From Ricinus communis (Eukaryota > Streptophyta > Magnoliopsida > Malpighiales > Euphorbiaceae), in assembly GCF_019578655.1 (NCBI RefSeq), contig NC_063261.1, positions 19,396,216 through 19,460,215 of the forward strand: a stretch of DNA of 64,000 bases, read 5' to 3'. The notes beneath the pieces are model-generated. The model did no database searches, had not been told where the DNA came from, and worked only from the letters and a program-made list of their open reading frames with translations. The stretch's first letter is position 1; every line of letters starts with the position of its first letter. The translations under genes and the position numbers were made by a program. Positions 38,007-50,855 of this stretch are shown in pieces.

Positions 38007-39618
38007 TATTATATCAACATTGTTGAATTAGTTGTTTATGGGTTATGACAATTCTAATTCACTAGCCATCATATCAGAAAGGGTAAGACCAGATGGTGAT
38101 CTTTAAAAGATCTGCAATGAGTGTAGAGTTAAACTTAGTGAAACTTAAGGAAAAACAATATGGTGTTTCATAATGTGGATAAAGATTATTACTGTTATAG
38201 CCATTGGGTATGAAATCCATGATTGGTGATAGATTATCAGGAAAATAAAAAATCAGTTCTTGAATGTTGATAGTGAATCAAGAAATAAACTTTTTAAAAG
38301 TTTATGTACTGTAATACATAAAATCGCTATGAGAATAACAATCTCCTAAGTATAGTTCACCTAAATCTTATTTTTATTAGAATGTACACAAAAAAGAAGA
38401 AGCATAATTTAATTAAAATTGTAATCTAAATTGTATATCAAATACTTTTAAGCAAAAATCATTGTTATCTAAATTATTAAAAGATTTCTAATCCTATAAA
38501 GAATTGATGAATTACTATATATCACACTGTATATATTTATACCTAGGATAGAGTACAAATAATTTAATATAAATTCTTACAAAAATTGAAGACAAAAAGT
38601 CATAAAAAGAATATGATACTTTCATATTTTATTTTATTGACAATATTAATTCATACGTTTTTATTATTATAATACATTGTACTTCTATTTAATATTGTAT
38701 TATCTACTAATTTATTAAATAACTTACACGATAATTTTCATAATAAGTACGTGACGAGCAATACTAGTAACAATATAACGATGCATTTAATTTTTTTTGA
38801 TAGAATAAACCACATATATTATTTGTTAAGAAAAATATATGTCCACAAAACTTTGGTTAAGTGTTTTTCTTTGTTATTTTTCTTTAATAGATTATTTTAT
38901 TTTTTTTCCTTAACAAATGTATATTTTGGAATATAGACTATTAAAAAACCATAAATTTTAAATATAAAGTACACTTTACCACCTGAGCTCGTTACCTTTA
39001 TACTATTTTAAATGGATCTTTTGCGTTGATTTTTTTTTTAATTTTTTTATCTTTATATAATAATTAGGAACATGTAATTCTTCAAAAAAAATTAACCAGG
39101 TGAATTGCTATGGTATTTTTCTGTTTGGATATTAGCAGAGACTGACAGGAAAGGTTTTATTGATATTTTAATTATAATTGAGAGTTTTTGTGATACAAAT
39201 TGAAAATTAGAATCCACGAAGACATTAACATTAAATCTATTAACATTAAATTTAAAGAACTGTCTGTACAGTTTAACTAAAAATCTGGGATGTTTGAAGT
39301 TCTTAGAGACAATATGTTCAGGAATTAATCCACCAAAGAACATTATATTGAAGAAATCTAATGATATATTTGCAACGAATGCCTCTCGTAAATTAACCCC
39401 CAAAAAAAGAAATCACATTTGGTAAATGATCTTATCTTAAGTTAGGAAATGGAGCCCCATTGCAATCGGTGCCTCTCATAAAACACAATTGTCTTGCACT
39501 TCCCATTTTCAGACCAGAAGACAAGTGCCAATTATTGACAACAAAAGCAGCTTTTTCTGTTCTTGGATTATCAGGAAATTACAAGGAAGCATCCTGGAAG
39601 TTGCACTTGATCATCTAG
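38007..39618. other. AT-rich intergenic region ending in a putative 5' UTR exon
   Basis: No gene down to about 39.4 kb. The last 200 bases are less AT-rich and end at a good donor, CTAG/GTAAGA at 39618/39619, which could be the 5' UTR exon of the small gene at 39798. Confidence 0.45.
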
Positions 39619-39797
39619 GTAAGACAATTAACAAGCTTCCAGGCTACTCTAGCAACTGAAATTTCATTTATTTGTTTTTATCTAAAGCAAGTTCATTTCA
39701 TTTGCTCTAGGCAATTTTATTTTGAGTTCTGAACTTATTCTTGGCACTTCACTGATTATATATGTTCTACTCTTTTGCTAAGAGTTGACAGTCAGTA

Positions 39798-39962
39798 ATG
39801 GCAATGTTGGTAGGAGTGTTTGAAGGGATGTTTCTATGTGTTTCAACTCTTTGGGATTTGCAAGAAATGAGATTTGCTGCCATTTTTGATGATGTGAGCT
39901 CCATTGCAATGGCAATTATCATGGCTGCTCTTTCTTGTTTTATAGCTGTGAGAAGGAGGTGA
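39798..39962 (+). CDS. Small protein of 54 residues with hydrophobic C-terminus
   Basis: ATG at 39798 to TGA at 39960-39962. The sequence begins MAMLVGVFEGMFLCVS, continues with STLWDLQEMRFAAIFDDVSS, and ends in a hydrophobic helix (IAMAIIMAALSCFIA) followed by VRRR. A single-pass tail-anchored or membrane-inserted small protein is suggested by the hydrophobic stretch with a basic end. A typical intron (GTAAGA at 39619, acceptor TTGACAG at 39791) places the ATG six bases after a splice acceptor, as expected for a gene with a 5' UTR intron. I do not recognise the family. It could be a real small gene or chance; the intron and clean composition favour a gene. Confidence 0.6.
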   Translation: MAMLVGVFEGMFLCVSTLWDLQEMRFAAIFDDVSSIAMAIIMAALSCFIAVRRR

Positions 39963-41670
39963 TAAAAACAGCAGCTTCATGCAGGCTTGTCTTATTTTTT
40001 TTCCCTTCTCTTTTTTCTTTTTCTTTTTTTTTTCAAAACCAAATTTTTTTTTCCAATTTTAATATACCTTCATTTCATAAATAAATTATCAATCTTTGCC
40101 TTTTTTCTATTGATGACGATTATTATCATTGGTTTTGGTAGAGTTGTTTGTTCATGAGTTATATGTGCTTTCTTGTAATTTTTATATGGTTGATCAATCG
40201 AGAAAATCTCATCTAGTGTAGAGGTGAATGCTTGAACTGAAGACTTCCATCTCTTTTGCTATTTGAGCTAGGTTTGAAGTGTAACAGTTATTTCTATTTG
40301 ATGCTTAGAACTATTTCTATTGGATAAATGATCAAATATAGCTCAGGGTCAAATAGATCTAGATCTTGAAAAAATTATGAATATGCCTATCATACTTATT
40401 ATTCAAATTAGTTAAATGAAATAAAAATTTAAATATATATTAATTTTTAATATTTAAAATAAATTTAAATTTAAATTTTTAAATTTTATATATTAAATCT
40501 TTTGTATTTTATCAAAAAAATCAAAATTAATAATTATTACCTCTATTTTACTATAACCGTCGACTTTGCTAAATCATCATTAACCCTGTTACCATTAATT
40601 TTATTAGTTTTAATCAAAATTTGAATCTATTAAATCTTTAAATAGAAGTTATAGATCTATTTATTAAAATAATTAAAATTAGACTTATTTAACTCTGAAT
40701 TACAAGTTGAGGGAGTATTTGATCCTTTTGTCTTATTTCTATCTGATAGAGTGGATATTGCAATTAATGTTATAATTAATTCAACTATTGCCTGCCTGAT
40801 CGTGAAAAATGCCAAAGTACACAGAAGGCTTATATTCATAAGTCCAATTTTAAGGGTAAATTTTATAAGTCCCTAATTTTAAGCGTATCTTTTATTATAA
40901 TATTTCTGAATTTAAAATTGTATAATGAAATTTCTTATAATTCTTATTTTGATAACAATAAAATTATTCTAGCTTGATTCCGAAAAAAAAATTCTCGTAA
41001 ACTATAATATGATATACTTATAATAATTTTTAAATTCACACATCAAGTAAATCTATATGGAGTTATAATGTTATATCATACTTTTAATATCTTTTTCGAT
41101 CAGCAGAAAGAATGTTATTGTTATTAAATTAAAGTAAAATGAATTTTTATGAGTTGAAATGTAGGAACTACAATGGAAATATGCTTAAAAGTATAAGCAA
41201 TTTTATGATATAAAGTCGAAATGTTGGAAGTACAATGAAAACACTTACATTGTGTATGGATTGAGGGTAATCTAAAAGAAAGGAAGATGAATAGATGAAA
41301 AATTAGTTTTAATCATGTTTGACATATAAGATTTTTTAGAAGGGAAAGAGAATTAAATGGGAATGATTTCTCTTTATTTTCCTTGTAAAAATTGAATTTG
41401 ATTGCACTGCAATTTGAGATGTAAAAAAATTTAATTCATAGAAATAAATTAAAATATAATTAATTATTCTTTTCTTTTTTGTAATTATAATAAAAATTTC
41501 AAAATTAATTAATTTCCTTCCCTTTCTTTAATGAATTTTTTTATGTAACCAAATATAATATAATAATATCTTTTCTTTCCTTCCCTTCAACTTCCTTCCC
41601 TTTCCTTAAAACTGGAGATTGTGAGAAAAATTTATCCAAATATGAGCCAATGAATATCAAAAATCCGTCA
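39963..41670. other. AT-rich intergenic region
   Basis: 3' UTR of the small gene is likely at the start (T-rich). The rest holds nothing I can identify. Confidence 0.5.
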
Positions 41671-41950
41671 TCCGATCAAAAGAAAGATATCTAAGAAAAG
41701 AGGTTTAATAGGCCGTGGACTATACAACACATGATACAACCCCTTACACTCACTGTACCAAAAGAAAAATATTTAAGAAAAAAGGTTCAATAAGCCGTGG
41801 ACTACACAACATGGGATACAATCCTTTACACTCACCATAATGCTCGCTATAATGGCGAAAACTTATATAGTGAGAATGAGAGGATTCAAACTTGAGACTT
41901 TGTCGTTCCTAAGAGCAATCCACTTGAACTAAACCTCAAGTGTTCCGTCA
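41671..41950 (-). mobile_element. Possible tRNA-derived SINE with duplicated body
   Basis: On the minus strand GGTTTAGTTCAAGTGG (about 41925-41940) resembles an A box, and CAAGTTTGAATCC (about 41893-41905) resembles a B box, about 30 bases apart. The body further left contains two copies of an 82-bp unit (41678 and 41760), each with AGGCCGTGGACTATACAAC or close variants. The end at about 41670 is near a T run in SINE orientation. Internal Pol III boxes and size fit a plant SINE, but termini and target duplication are not established. Confidence 0.45.
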
Positions 41951-42331
41951 TTCAAATTATTTTGCAAATGAGATGTTATGTAAATTGATGGATCCTCTTC
42001 CAATCCAATTCTAGAAATTAATCCTGAAGGAAGTATATTATAGCAAAGCAAAAGCTTAACTTCAAAACTTATGATACACTATCAATTAGGCATGTAATTA
42101 CATAAATATTCTGCAGCCAGAAGTGCTTATTGTGGTCCAACGATTTCATAAAATTTCTTGGAAGAAATTTTATTTTTAGTAGTCATTACTACATAAGAAA
42201 CATGAACAATGTTAATACTAACATGAAATAAGAAATGATGCTGGTCAGCATCTTCCATCATAGCAAATTCTACTAGCTACCATCAAGATCAGAATCAACT
42301 TGTAAGCTCAAATATCATACTGCTCCTACCA
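41951..42331. other. 3' region of the NLP gene
   Basis: Sequence just downstream of the NLP stop codon, likely its 3' UTR. Nothing else is recognised. Confidence 0.5.
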
Positions 42332-45300
42332 TTAAGATTGGCTGCTACTGCTGAATGAACTTCCGAGATTTGGTTGGTGGGAAGCTTGATGAAGAGAGAT
42401 TTTGATGGTGTTCATATGAGACAAGCTAAGTAAGTCTATACACTCCTCAAGATCAGCATCACAAGTCAATAAAACCGACTCGTGATCAATGTCCAAGTAC
42501 TTGAGATAAATTTTTGTGAAGTCATCTATTTTGAAACGCTTGGCAATCTCTAGCTGTAAATCCCTGAAACCCCAATTCGGCAGCAAGCTGAATCGTATGT
42601 TTTCTTCTCCAAAAGTAGCTTTCACTCTGAAGATTACTCCATCTCGTAAATTCTGGCCAGTACTTTTTGGCAAGGATGGTAAGTTCAGGGAATGCAATTG
42701 TGCTTCGCTGCCAGTTCTCTTCAGTGCAACAGCAGGAACTTCGACCCCTATATTAGTACATCCATTTTTCAAGTCATTGGTGGGGGTGGGGGTGTTAAGC
42801 TGCCTTGCTTCGTTACAACCACAAATTCTTGAACGAGAATTCTGACTGCATGAAGAGGACTGAGATTTTGAATCATTGGCTTGGGGTCTCAACAGGCCAG
42901 TCTCAGGTTGAGGGTTTAATTTCTTGGAATTGTCACTTGTCTCGAATGACTGTAATGGACCCTTTCCGGAAATCTTTGGTGAGCTAAATTCTCCGAAGGT
43001 TTTATAGAAGGAATCAACCTGAATGAGACCCTCTGCCCCCCGGATGGAGTTAACTACAAGTTGGAGTTTCCTCAAAGAGTGATCAACTTTCTTGATTTTT
43101 CGAGACGGCCAACGGTTGATACCATGTTGCCTGCATATCCTTTTCAGAGTAGTGGGGCATACTACAATATAAGTGTAAACTTGGTAAGCACTTGTCGGTC
43201 AATTAGGCTAAAGCATCAAATGTGTAAGAGAGAGCATACTTATTCAATTGCAGTGACATATTTTCTCACCTCCAATACTCTTAGCAGCATCCTTAAGACT
43301 CCCTGCAAAGTATTGTCGAAGAACTTGCAGACTGATTGTTTTCTCTGTTTTCATCTGTCTCTTCTCGCCAGCGCTTCTGCTGCTTAATGATCGATACTGA
43401 CCAACAGATGAGTCTTCACTATCATTAACACGAAGATCAAGCATGAAATTTGGATGATCAAAATCTGAAAAGATCTGTTCTTGGTATATGTCTAGCTCAT
43501 TATTATCCCAATGAGTTGTAATCTTGAACTCATCTTCAGCTTCTTCTTTTGGGCATCCCCATGACATAAAATCACATTTCCCCTTCTTCTCTGTATCAAT
43601 CTTGTGCGGAGTCCAAAATGACTCCTCTTGAGAGGGTTCAGAAGGTGAAGATACAAACTTCAGAAGCCTTCTGTCCAAATCAACAACTACCTGTTCACTG
43701 ACTTCATTATCTAGTTCCTTGTCCATAATAACATGAAAACTCTGACAAGCCTGTTGGACGATACCAGGCAATATATCCCATATCTGCTTTTGTTCTTCAA
43801 TACTTTTGCAATCCCTTGGCAAGAATAGCTCCAAGACGTATTCAACCAATCCAGTGTACATGTTTCGCAAAGGTATTGCTACAGCTGCACCCAAATTAAA
43901 GATCCTGGCATGGTGAGATAGAGGATAACTTGTTTTGCTAAAGGAGGTTATATCAGTAGCAAACCGTTGCTTGTTTGTCGCAAATGCTTTCCCAACTATG
44001 CCCTGGTCTAGAAAAAGGTATTGTTCGGAGCATGCTTCATGAAATCCCATGAGATCATTTTCAGCTACACAGCAAGCAGAATCGACAGTGCATATACAAT
44101 AACCAAACTCTTCAGCGAATTGATGCTGTTCACTTTCGCCTTGCCGGTCACATATTGCCCATGTCATAGCTAAAGGCAATCTAAATGTATCGTAGACAGA
44201 TTGTAAAATCTCTGAAATCTCTGGAACTGCAATTTGGTAGAATTGATTGCAAGCCTGTTGAGAAAGGAAGCATCATTGTTCTATCAGGCATGTTCCACAA
44301 ATTTTCATGTACTATAGTCTGATGTTTACGACACCGTCTACTTACTTTTACACCAAAAGGGAAGCAGTCTTGTGAACCCTTTAGATCGACAGCCTGCAAA
44401 TTAGCATCTTTATTTAGACTAGAAAACAAGGAAGATTTTAAACTAAGTTCAAAAAAAAGTACATAAGAATAAAAGAAAAACGAACAGACCTCAAGAGCTT
44501 TACATACAATTTCTACTTCCAGATGGTAACTAATCTTTTGAGTAGTTGTCACAATCTCAACAACAGCCATGCAAACTCCACTGTCTTGTTCAAAAACAGG
44601 TAGAGCAAGACATCCACTGATTTGATACAGTTTGGCATAATTTTTTCTTGGGCATTCATCGCTCCTAAAGAAACGAACATCAGGAGTCCATTCAGGCAAC
44701 TTCCCCAAGAAAACTCGACCAGGCAAACCGGCTGACTCCTTCAAGTCCGCATCAGCTGTGAGGTGAAATGTTTTCGAAACATTTCTGTAACTTGCAAGAC
44801 CCTTGCAATTTGGATTCAGAGAATAAGGCTGGTCAATAGTGGTGAGTACAATTTGACCTCCTTTGTTAGTAGGCACCCATATCTGAATAAGTACATCACT
44901 TTCTTCCACATAGTCTTTCAAGTATTCTATAGCTATCATCAATCTACTATTTATTGTACTAGATGGATCGGTCAAACACCTTTTTCCTGATTCACCACCT
45001 TCAGGTTGTACTAAAGATATGGTAGTATCAGCCACATGTTCTTTAATTCCTGGATAAACATCTAGAGATGGGTTTTCAGGCATGTTCTCGATTTCCTTTC
45101 GGTGGATCTGAAGATCCGAATCTAGACTGAAATGATCAGGTCTTTTAAAAGGAGAATATTGTGAAGTGTCAAAAAGAACACTGGAGCGGGAAGGTTCAGG
45201 CTCCAAGAGGTTGATCCCGTCCGTACACTCGAGCCAACTTGCTGGAGATAAAGATTTATCCAGGAAATCCAAATCCATGGAAGTGCTTGAGAAGGTCAAT

Positions 45301-45335
45301 AATGTAGAATTAAGTGCAGAAACAGCATGATCCAT
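42332..45335 (-). CDS. NLP: NIN-like protein (NLP) transcription factor, RWP-RK and PB1 domains
   Basis: Coding exons on the minus strand: 44490-45335, 44346-44393, 43270-44254 and 42332-43161. Phases agree and give 902 residues, typical for NLPs. The N-terminal half has the conserved GAF-like region (LIQIWVPTNKGG, GLPGRVFLGKLPEWTPDVRF, LALPVFEQDSGVC). The RWP-RK DNA-binding domain (about 600-655) runs from ISLQVLRQYFAGSLKDAAKS across an intron to INRWPSRKIKKV. A PB1 domain lies near the C-terminus (about 805-886), with VIFRVKATFGEE and the acidic DIDHESVLLTCDADLEE motif. NLPs are nuclear factors that bind nitrate-responsive elements and drive nitrate-responsive genes; PB1 mediates dimerisation. 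The ATG at 45335 follows an in-frame stop in the upstream leader. The N-terminus (MDLDFLDKSLSPASWLECTDG) suggests the NLP1-5 side of the family, but the exact member is not assigned. Confidence 0.95.
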
Positions 45336-46520
45336 CTCTGAAATAGCTTCTGACAGAGCCTGTCAATTCCAAATTCTAAAAGTTGTCACGAGCCAGAACA
45401 CAATAAAGCAGTAAAGATGAAAAACAAAAAGAGGAACTTCCATGAAGGATTGGTATTGCTTGTATCCAAAGATCCGATATGCTCAGGTCGAAGAAACATC
45501 GAGTCAACACTAAAAAGTACTGTCTTGAGAGCTGCAATCACAAATATATTTCAGAGGCAGAAACCTGCCGCAGTGCAATTGATATCTAACACAAAAATAA
45601 TAATTTGACTATGATAAAATTTGCAAAGAAAATATATGTTTACTCAAGTGATTCCATATATCTGCAATAAGCTGTGAAAATAAACCCCATCTTAGAAACC
45701 CCTACTTGAGAGATTAACACAACTGTACTGTCAGGATTCTCATTTTGAGCTATAAAAAGCAGCAAGCAACAAACAAGAATCTGAAACTTTTGTTGTCTTT
45801 GCTTAGGACTTGCTGAAGTACACCTAAGTAGAAATTTTCATAAACTCTGGTATAGCAAGTCTTTTGGATTCTTTACCTCTTTCTATAGACCGACCAATTA
45901 TGTGTAAAATATCTTCTTCTTTTGATGTTTCTCTTCCATAATGGAAGGGAAAAAGAAGAAGAAGAAGAAGAAGAAGAAGAAGAAACCAATATGGTTTTAG
46001 TCTAGTGGGGTACTGGACAGATCCCAGATGTTCAAAAAGAAAAGAAGAAGCCTAAAAACAGAAATCTATGCTGTCCCGTGTCTTTTCTTTCTTTATATAT
46101 GTTCGTTCAAAATTTCTATGTTTATGCTCAAACATTTTCGTGGCTTCAAGGCTTAAGACTGCCTAAAAAGTCATAAGTTGCACTCTTTTGCAATTCTGAC
46201 CGTTCCTCAGCAGCACTTTACCCATAATTGCAACTGAGAGTAGAAAGATCACATTTTCCTAGTCACAAAATGACATCAAGGTAGAGACCTTTTAAGGATT
46301 AAGCCTAAAAGGAGACAGATACCAACATCTAGAACCCACATCCAAAGGGAAGTTGGTTGAGCTGTTGATTCTGGGAACAACTGGCATTTCATGATGCATA
46401 AAAGCTTAACAAAATAAAGAAAATAGAGAAAACATGAAGAAATAAATGAAAAAGGAGGAAACGAAACTTACCCACTTCAGGAAGATCCTTGAAACAGAGA
46501 TATGTTAGTAATACTATGGT
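45336..46520 (-). promoter_or_regulatory. Probable 5' leader with intron(s) of the NLP gene
   Basis: An acceptor (TTGACAG at about 45363 on the minus strand) precedes the ATG, and a donor GAAGTGG/GTAAGTTTCG lies at about 46470. This suggests an intron of about 1.1 kb in the 5' UTR. A (GAA)n run on the plus strand lies at about 45954-45984. Exon limits are inferred. Confidence 0.45.
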
Positions 46521-49500
46521 GTATCTAGTCACTTTCCTGTAAAGGAAAAATCACAACTTTTAAGAGTCAAAGAACAAAGTACAGCACGCAACTCGCAAAA
46601 GATACTAATCAGAGAAGAGAGTTATTTGAGTTATGGCACAGCACTAATATGTTGAAGCTACTCTTTTTTATAATGATAAGCAAAGGGTACTTACGTAAAG
46701 AATCTTCCCTGTTAAGGTAATTGCCATGAAAAGTCAATCATGTAAACTTAACTAGGGTTAACTAATAACTTGCACATGATAATGACCCATGGCTATCTGC
46801 TAATAAACTTTCAGGTATTTTCTTTTCCTAAAAATTATCTATTTGGATAAAAATTTATCATTTATACAATGAATAGAATTGTCTTTAACTCTGAATTTCA
46901 CTAATACAAATTCTTCTTTATCTAATATATTTAGAATTTTTAACAATATAAAAGCTATCAAAACTTAAATATATCAACAGCTAATCGCTAATTTATCAAT
47001 TCAAATCCTGATAGGCACAATCCTCCCTTTTCATAATACTAATATTTATATATGCATAAGAAAACTTGTGAACACTTGATCATCATGTCAGAATTCCAGT
47101 CTTAAGTGCATTGATTTCCATTAATATGTTTTGCAGTTGAGGGTACCCTCCTTATTTATACAGTGAACTGAACTCTCTATCTGACTTGTGAAAACTTGAC
47201 AAAGCTCTCAAATTATTGGATGGGATAAATATTTATGAATATTTTCAGTTAAGATAAAAGAAAAAGCAAGGGTTTTAGAATATTTAATTAATATTTTAAT
47301 ACTAAATGTTTGCCTTGATGGAAGATTCCTAGTGCAACATCAATTTCTTTTGATAAAGCAAGTTGTTTTTTTTTTTTTTAAAAGAAAATAAAATTCTGTG
47401 TTAGTAGTTCAAATATGAAATGGGGGTCCATGAATAGGTTCTTAATCTGACCTGTTCTTCTATGTAAGTTCGTTGATTCAAATTCCCAACTGGCTCTGTA
47501 ACCATTATTACCTTTTAACCTTGCTTAACTTCTTCAGGCTAGCCATCTTCCTTTTCTATTTCTTTTTTTATTTTATATAAATTACAGTCTTTTCCACTGG
47601 CTATTATTGTGCCTGTCAATGTTCTAATTGCCAAAATGATTAAATTAAAATGTAACTAAAGTTAAATAATTACAACCAACCAAATTAAAATTTTATGATC
47701 AAAAGGAAACTAAATACAAAAGGTAACTATTTGTATTATTATTTCATCCTATCGTATGACTATTACTTAAACTTTTGAAGAGTTATGTAAATTATAAATA
47801 TGAAGGATTTTTAACTCTTTTAAAGATAGTTGAAATTGAACATGTAAAAAGAAGTTGATAATTTTCCTCATAATTCTACGAATCTAAGCATATCTGATAA
47901 AGTTTGGAACTGTTAAGGCAGGTTGGAGGACTCCATTGATTTTTATATTCATTTGGGTTCTGATACAGCATGCAGAATCTCTGAAATATTATTTTCCTGT
48001 AATTGTCTCTTCTTTGCATGATCGAGTCGCCACGTGTGTCTAACCAATAGGAAATTTTTACAATTAAGATAATAAAATCCAGTCATTATTTGGTTAATGG
48101 TCCCCTCTAATGGTGGATTCCTTATCATGCGTCCTGACTTTCTGAATCCAAGTAAAAAAGGACAGAAAAAGATACGTGCGAATTCTTGCAGAACGCGTTC
48201 TGATCATGTCCCTTTGCTTGGAAAAAAAACCTGAAGGTCCTACAAATGTGCTTTCAGGAATTTCTCCCCACTAGAGTAATTTGAGGAAGTACATAAAGGA
48301 AATGGAAGATGGTTCTGAAAAGTTCAATATATATCGTGTACAAGTACAGGTTGACGGCTATCTTCGTATTTCAGAGTTAAATAATACCTGAGCTCAATGT
48401 TCAAAATCTATGAAAGGGAGTTCAAGAAAATAGTATGTTTTAGTATTTCTAGCAAGCCCCACTGAATTGGTAGAATGTAAACATCAAGATTATAAAGAAA
48501 TCGAATTTAATTAAGTCTCTGACTTCATAGATGTTGCAAATAGCCAACCCTATCTGCATTATTATGCATAAAATTCCACTCAAAAGATGGTATCTAAATT
48601 GTTTAACGACATCATAGATTCAGTGATTCTGGAACAATGCAACAAATTAATTGTATAAATAATTCAAGTTTATGGATGTAATTAGTAATCAAATAGAATA
48701 TTTTAAAGGCCTTAATATGTCATTGGAAGTGGATTATAATGATAATCAATAGTCAACAGATATATGTAGCCAATGAAACGAAGATACTTGATAGATTAGC
48801 CTTAGGTTTGGAGAAGTTTTCCCGGGTTAGTGATCTATCTGGAAGTGTTCTTGGGTGTTAAAATATAAAATTGAGAATTTTTTATTTGATTAAATTGATT
48901 TCTTTTTTTTTTTTTTGTTTTTTATATAAGCCACATCATAGAAGAATATATAAACTGGATTTCAATTTGTTTATTTTCTTTCTAAAAATGAATTTTATAA
49001 ACCGTAACATTTTTACCATGTTCTTTTCCAACATTTTCACATAATTTAATCAACTTACATGGGATGTGGCGATTAGCATTGGCATATACATATAGAACAA
49101 AAGTTTGATAAAATATGTGGCGATTGGCCAATGCATCAACAAGTTTGATTATTGAAATCTCGACCCAAGTGCATTCCACCAAAAACGACTTGTCAAAGTT
49201 CAATTAATAATTAATAATTAGTAATTTATGCTGTTTCTGCCCTTAAATAAATCTACTGAACTAAGCTGACCATCCACTTGCATCTCCTGTACATAATTTC
49301 ATTTATTTTTATATAGTTATGTATAAGATATCCTCATCTAATGGTTTCTGTTCTATGGATTTGCTTTTTCTTCTAAACCATGAGTTAGCCATTAGTTAAG
49401 ATCTAAATCAACTGATAAGTTTCCTAGGTTCCTAGTGATTAACTTGGTAGAGAAATTTAATTACTAATTAAGCTTGAATCCAAGGTTGATATAATGTGGA

Positions 49501-50094
49501 TACTACAGAGGTGCCAATCTAGCTGGGATGTTCCGATGCATTCTTGATCTTTTTCTGGGTAATATTTATAAAAGAGAAGTCATGGTAAGATAGTTACTTT
49601 GCCAAATTAAAAAACAAGCAAGTCAGGAATTTTAAATTTTAGTAATATTTTAGAATAGATTTTAAAAAGAAATGGATGATGTAAGTGAACATGATTAATT
49701 TATATTAAGTCTTTTCATGATAGAATCACTTCTTACGTCATGACAACTTGTTTAAGTAAGTGGTATCAAACTTTTATGCAGAAACTCGATTCTAATTAAT
49801 ATTATAAGATAGACAGATACCCATTTGAATTAATGATGATGACGATTGCCATATTTTCTTTTTTTAAAAGGAAAGAGTCAATAATTGTGATCGAAAACCC
49901 TTTTGTCAATTACTGTGTGCATGCATAGTTTGAAAAATGATGCCTTGGTTGGACCGATGGCGCCCTTATGCCAATTTGTATTATACTTTTAAGTTGTAAT
50001 GTTTATGTTATGTAGTATAAACATGCATTTTGTTCCTCTCATGTACACTATTAATATTACTGGTGCATGTTAAATTTCCGGTAATGAAGTTTTA
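46521..50094. other. Intergenic region upstream of the NLP gene
   Basis: AT-rich sequence without a supported gene. It probably includes the NLP promoter. No nitrate-responsive or other element could be named with confidence. Confidence 0.45.
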
Positions 50095-50431
50095 AGTTAT
50101 GAACGGAGGAAAAAGAAAACCACAAACTACAAGGAAAAGAAGCTGGGGTATGACACCCCAAAATGGTCGTGAGAAAGCCAATAGCAAAACATCATGAGGG
50201 GGCGCCCTCCAGGCTGTGAATACCGAGTTGAAGCAGTACTGGGTGATTTGCAGGCCAACCTGCTGCAAAATTGGCCTCAGGATAAGCCTGCGTAATAAGA
50301 ACTTGCCAATCCAAGGAGAGGAGAGCAATACTTGATGAAAAAGGTCCAACAAAGAGAAGAATAAACACTTGCTGAGGACTAGAAGTTCAGAAACTGGTGA
50401 CGCTTGTCTTTGTTCTGAAACAGGAGAAAAC
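50095..50431. other. Less AT-rich stretch interrupted by the Copia element
   Basis: Higher GC than its surroundings. The plus strand opens with an ATG frame (MNGGKRKPQTTRKRSWGMTP) stopped after about 32 codons, and the minus strand has a longer open frame. Neither is recognised. Its continuation on the other side of the Copia element starts at 54473. Confidence 0.35.
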
Positions 50432-50855
50432 TGTAGAAAAATATGAACCTGATAGAACAAAATAACAGCTAATAATTTGAAAAAATAAAGATAAAGTAAG
50501 ACAAAATACACAATTGAACACACAGATTTACGTGGAAAACCCCTAAACAAATTAAGGTAAAAATCACGAGTAAGGATAAAAGAATTTTATTATAAGAAAA
50601 TAATAGGAGTTATAGACTCTCTATTTATAAAAAATAAAACATTAAAATTCTCTCTTTATAATAGGAGAAAAATAATTGTTTAACTCTCTAATATGTTTCT
50701 CTTATTTTTGGGATGATAGAATAACAAGGTGAGGCCTCTATTATATAGGCTTGGAAGGTACCTCAACATTGTTAACTTAGCAATGTGGGAGAAATACTCC
50801 TTAAAAATTAATAACTTAACAATGTGGGAGAGATACAAATCCCTAAATATCAACA
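50432..50855 (-). repeat. 3' LTR of the Copia element
   Basis: In element sense it begins TGTTGATATTTAGGG and ends TTTTTCTACA, with TG...CA ends. It is preceded by a polypurine tract. Confidence 0.93.

Noticed and set aside
45995..46030. TTAGTCTAGTGGGGTACTGG, resembling a tRNA A box
   Set aside because: No tRNA body or B box follows at the right distance.
50092..50550. 152-codon frame on the minus strand
   Set aside because: It crosses the Copia LTR boundary at 50432, so its first part is element sequence; the rest matches no known domain.
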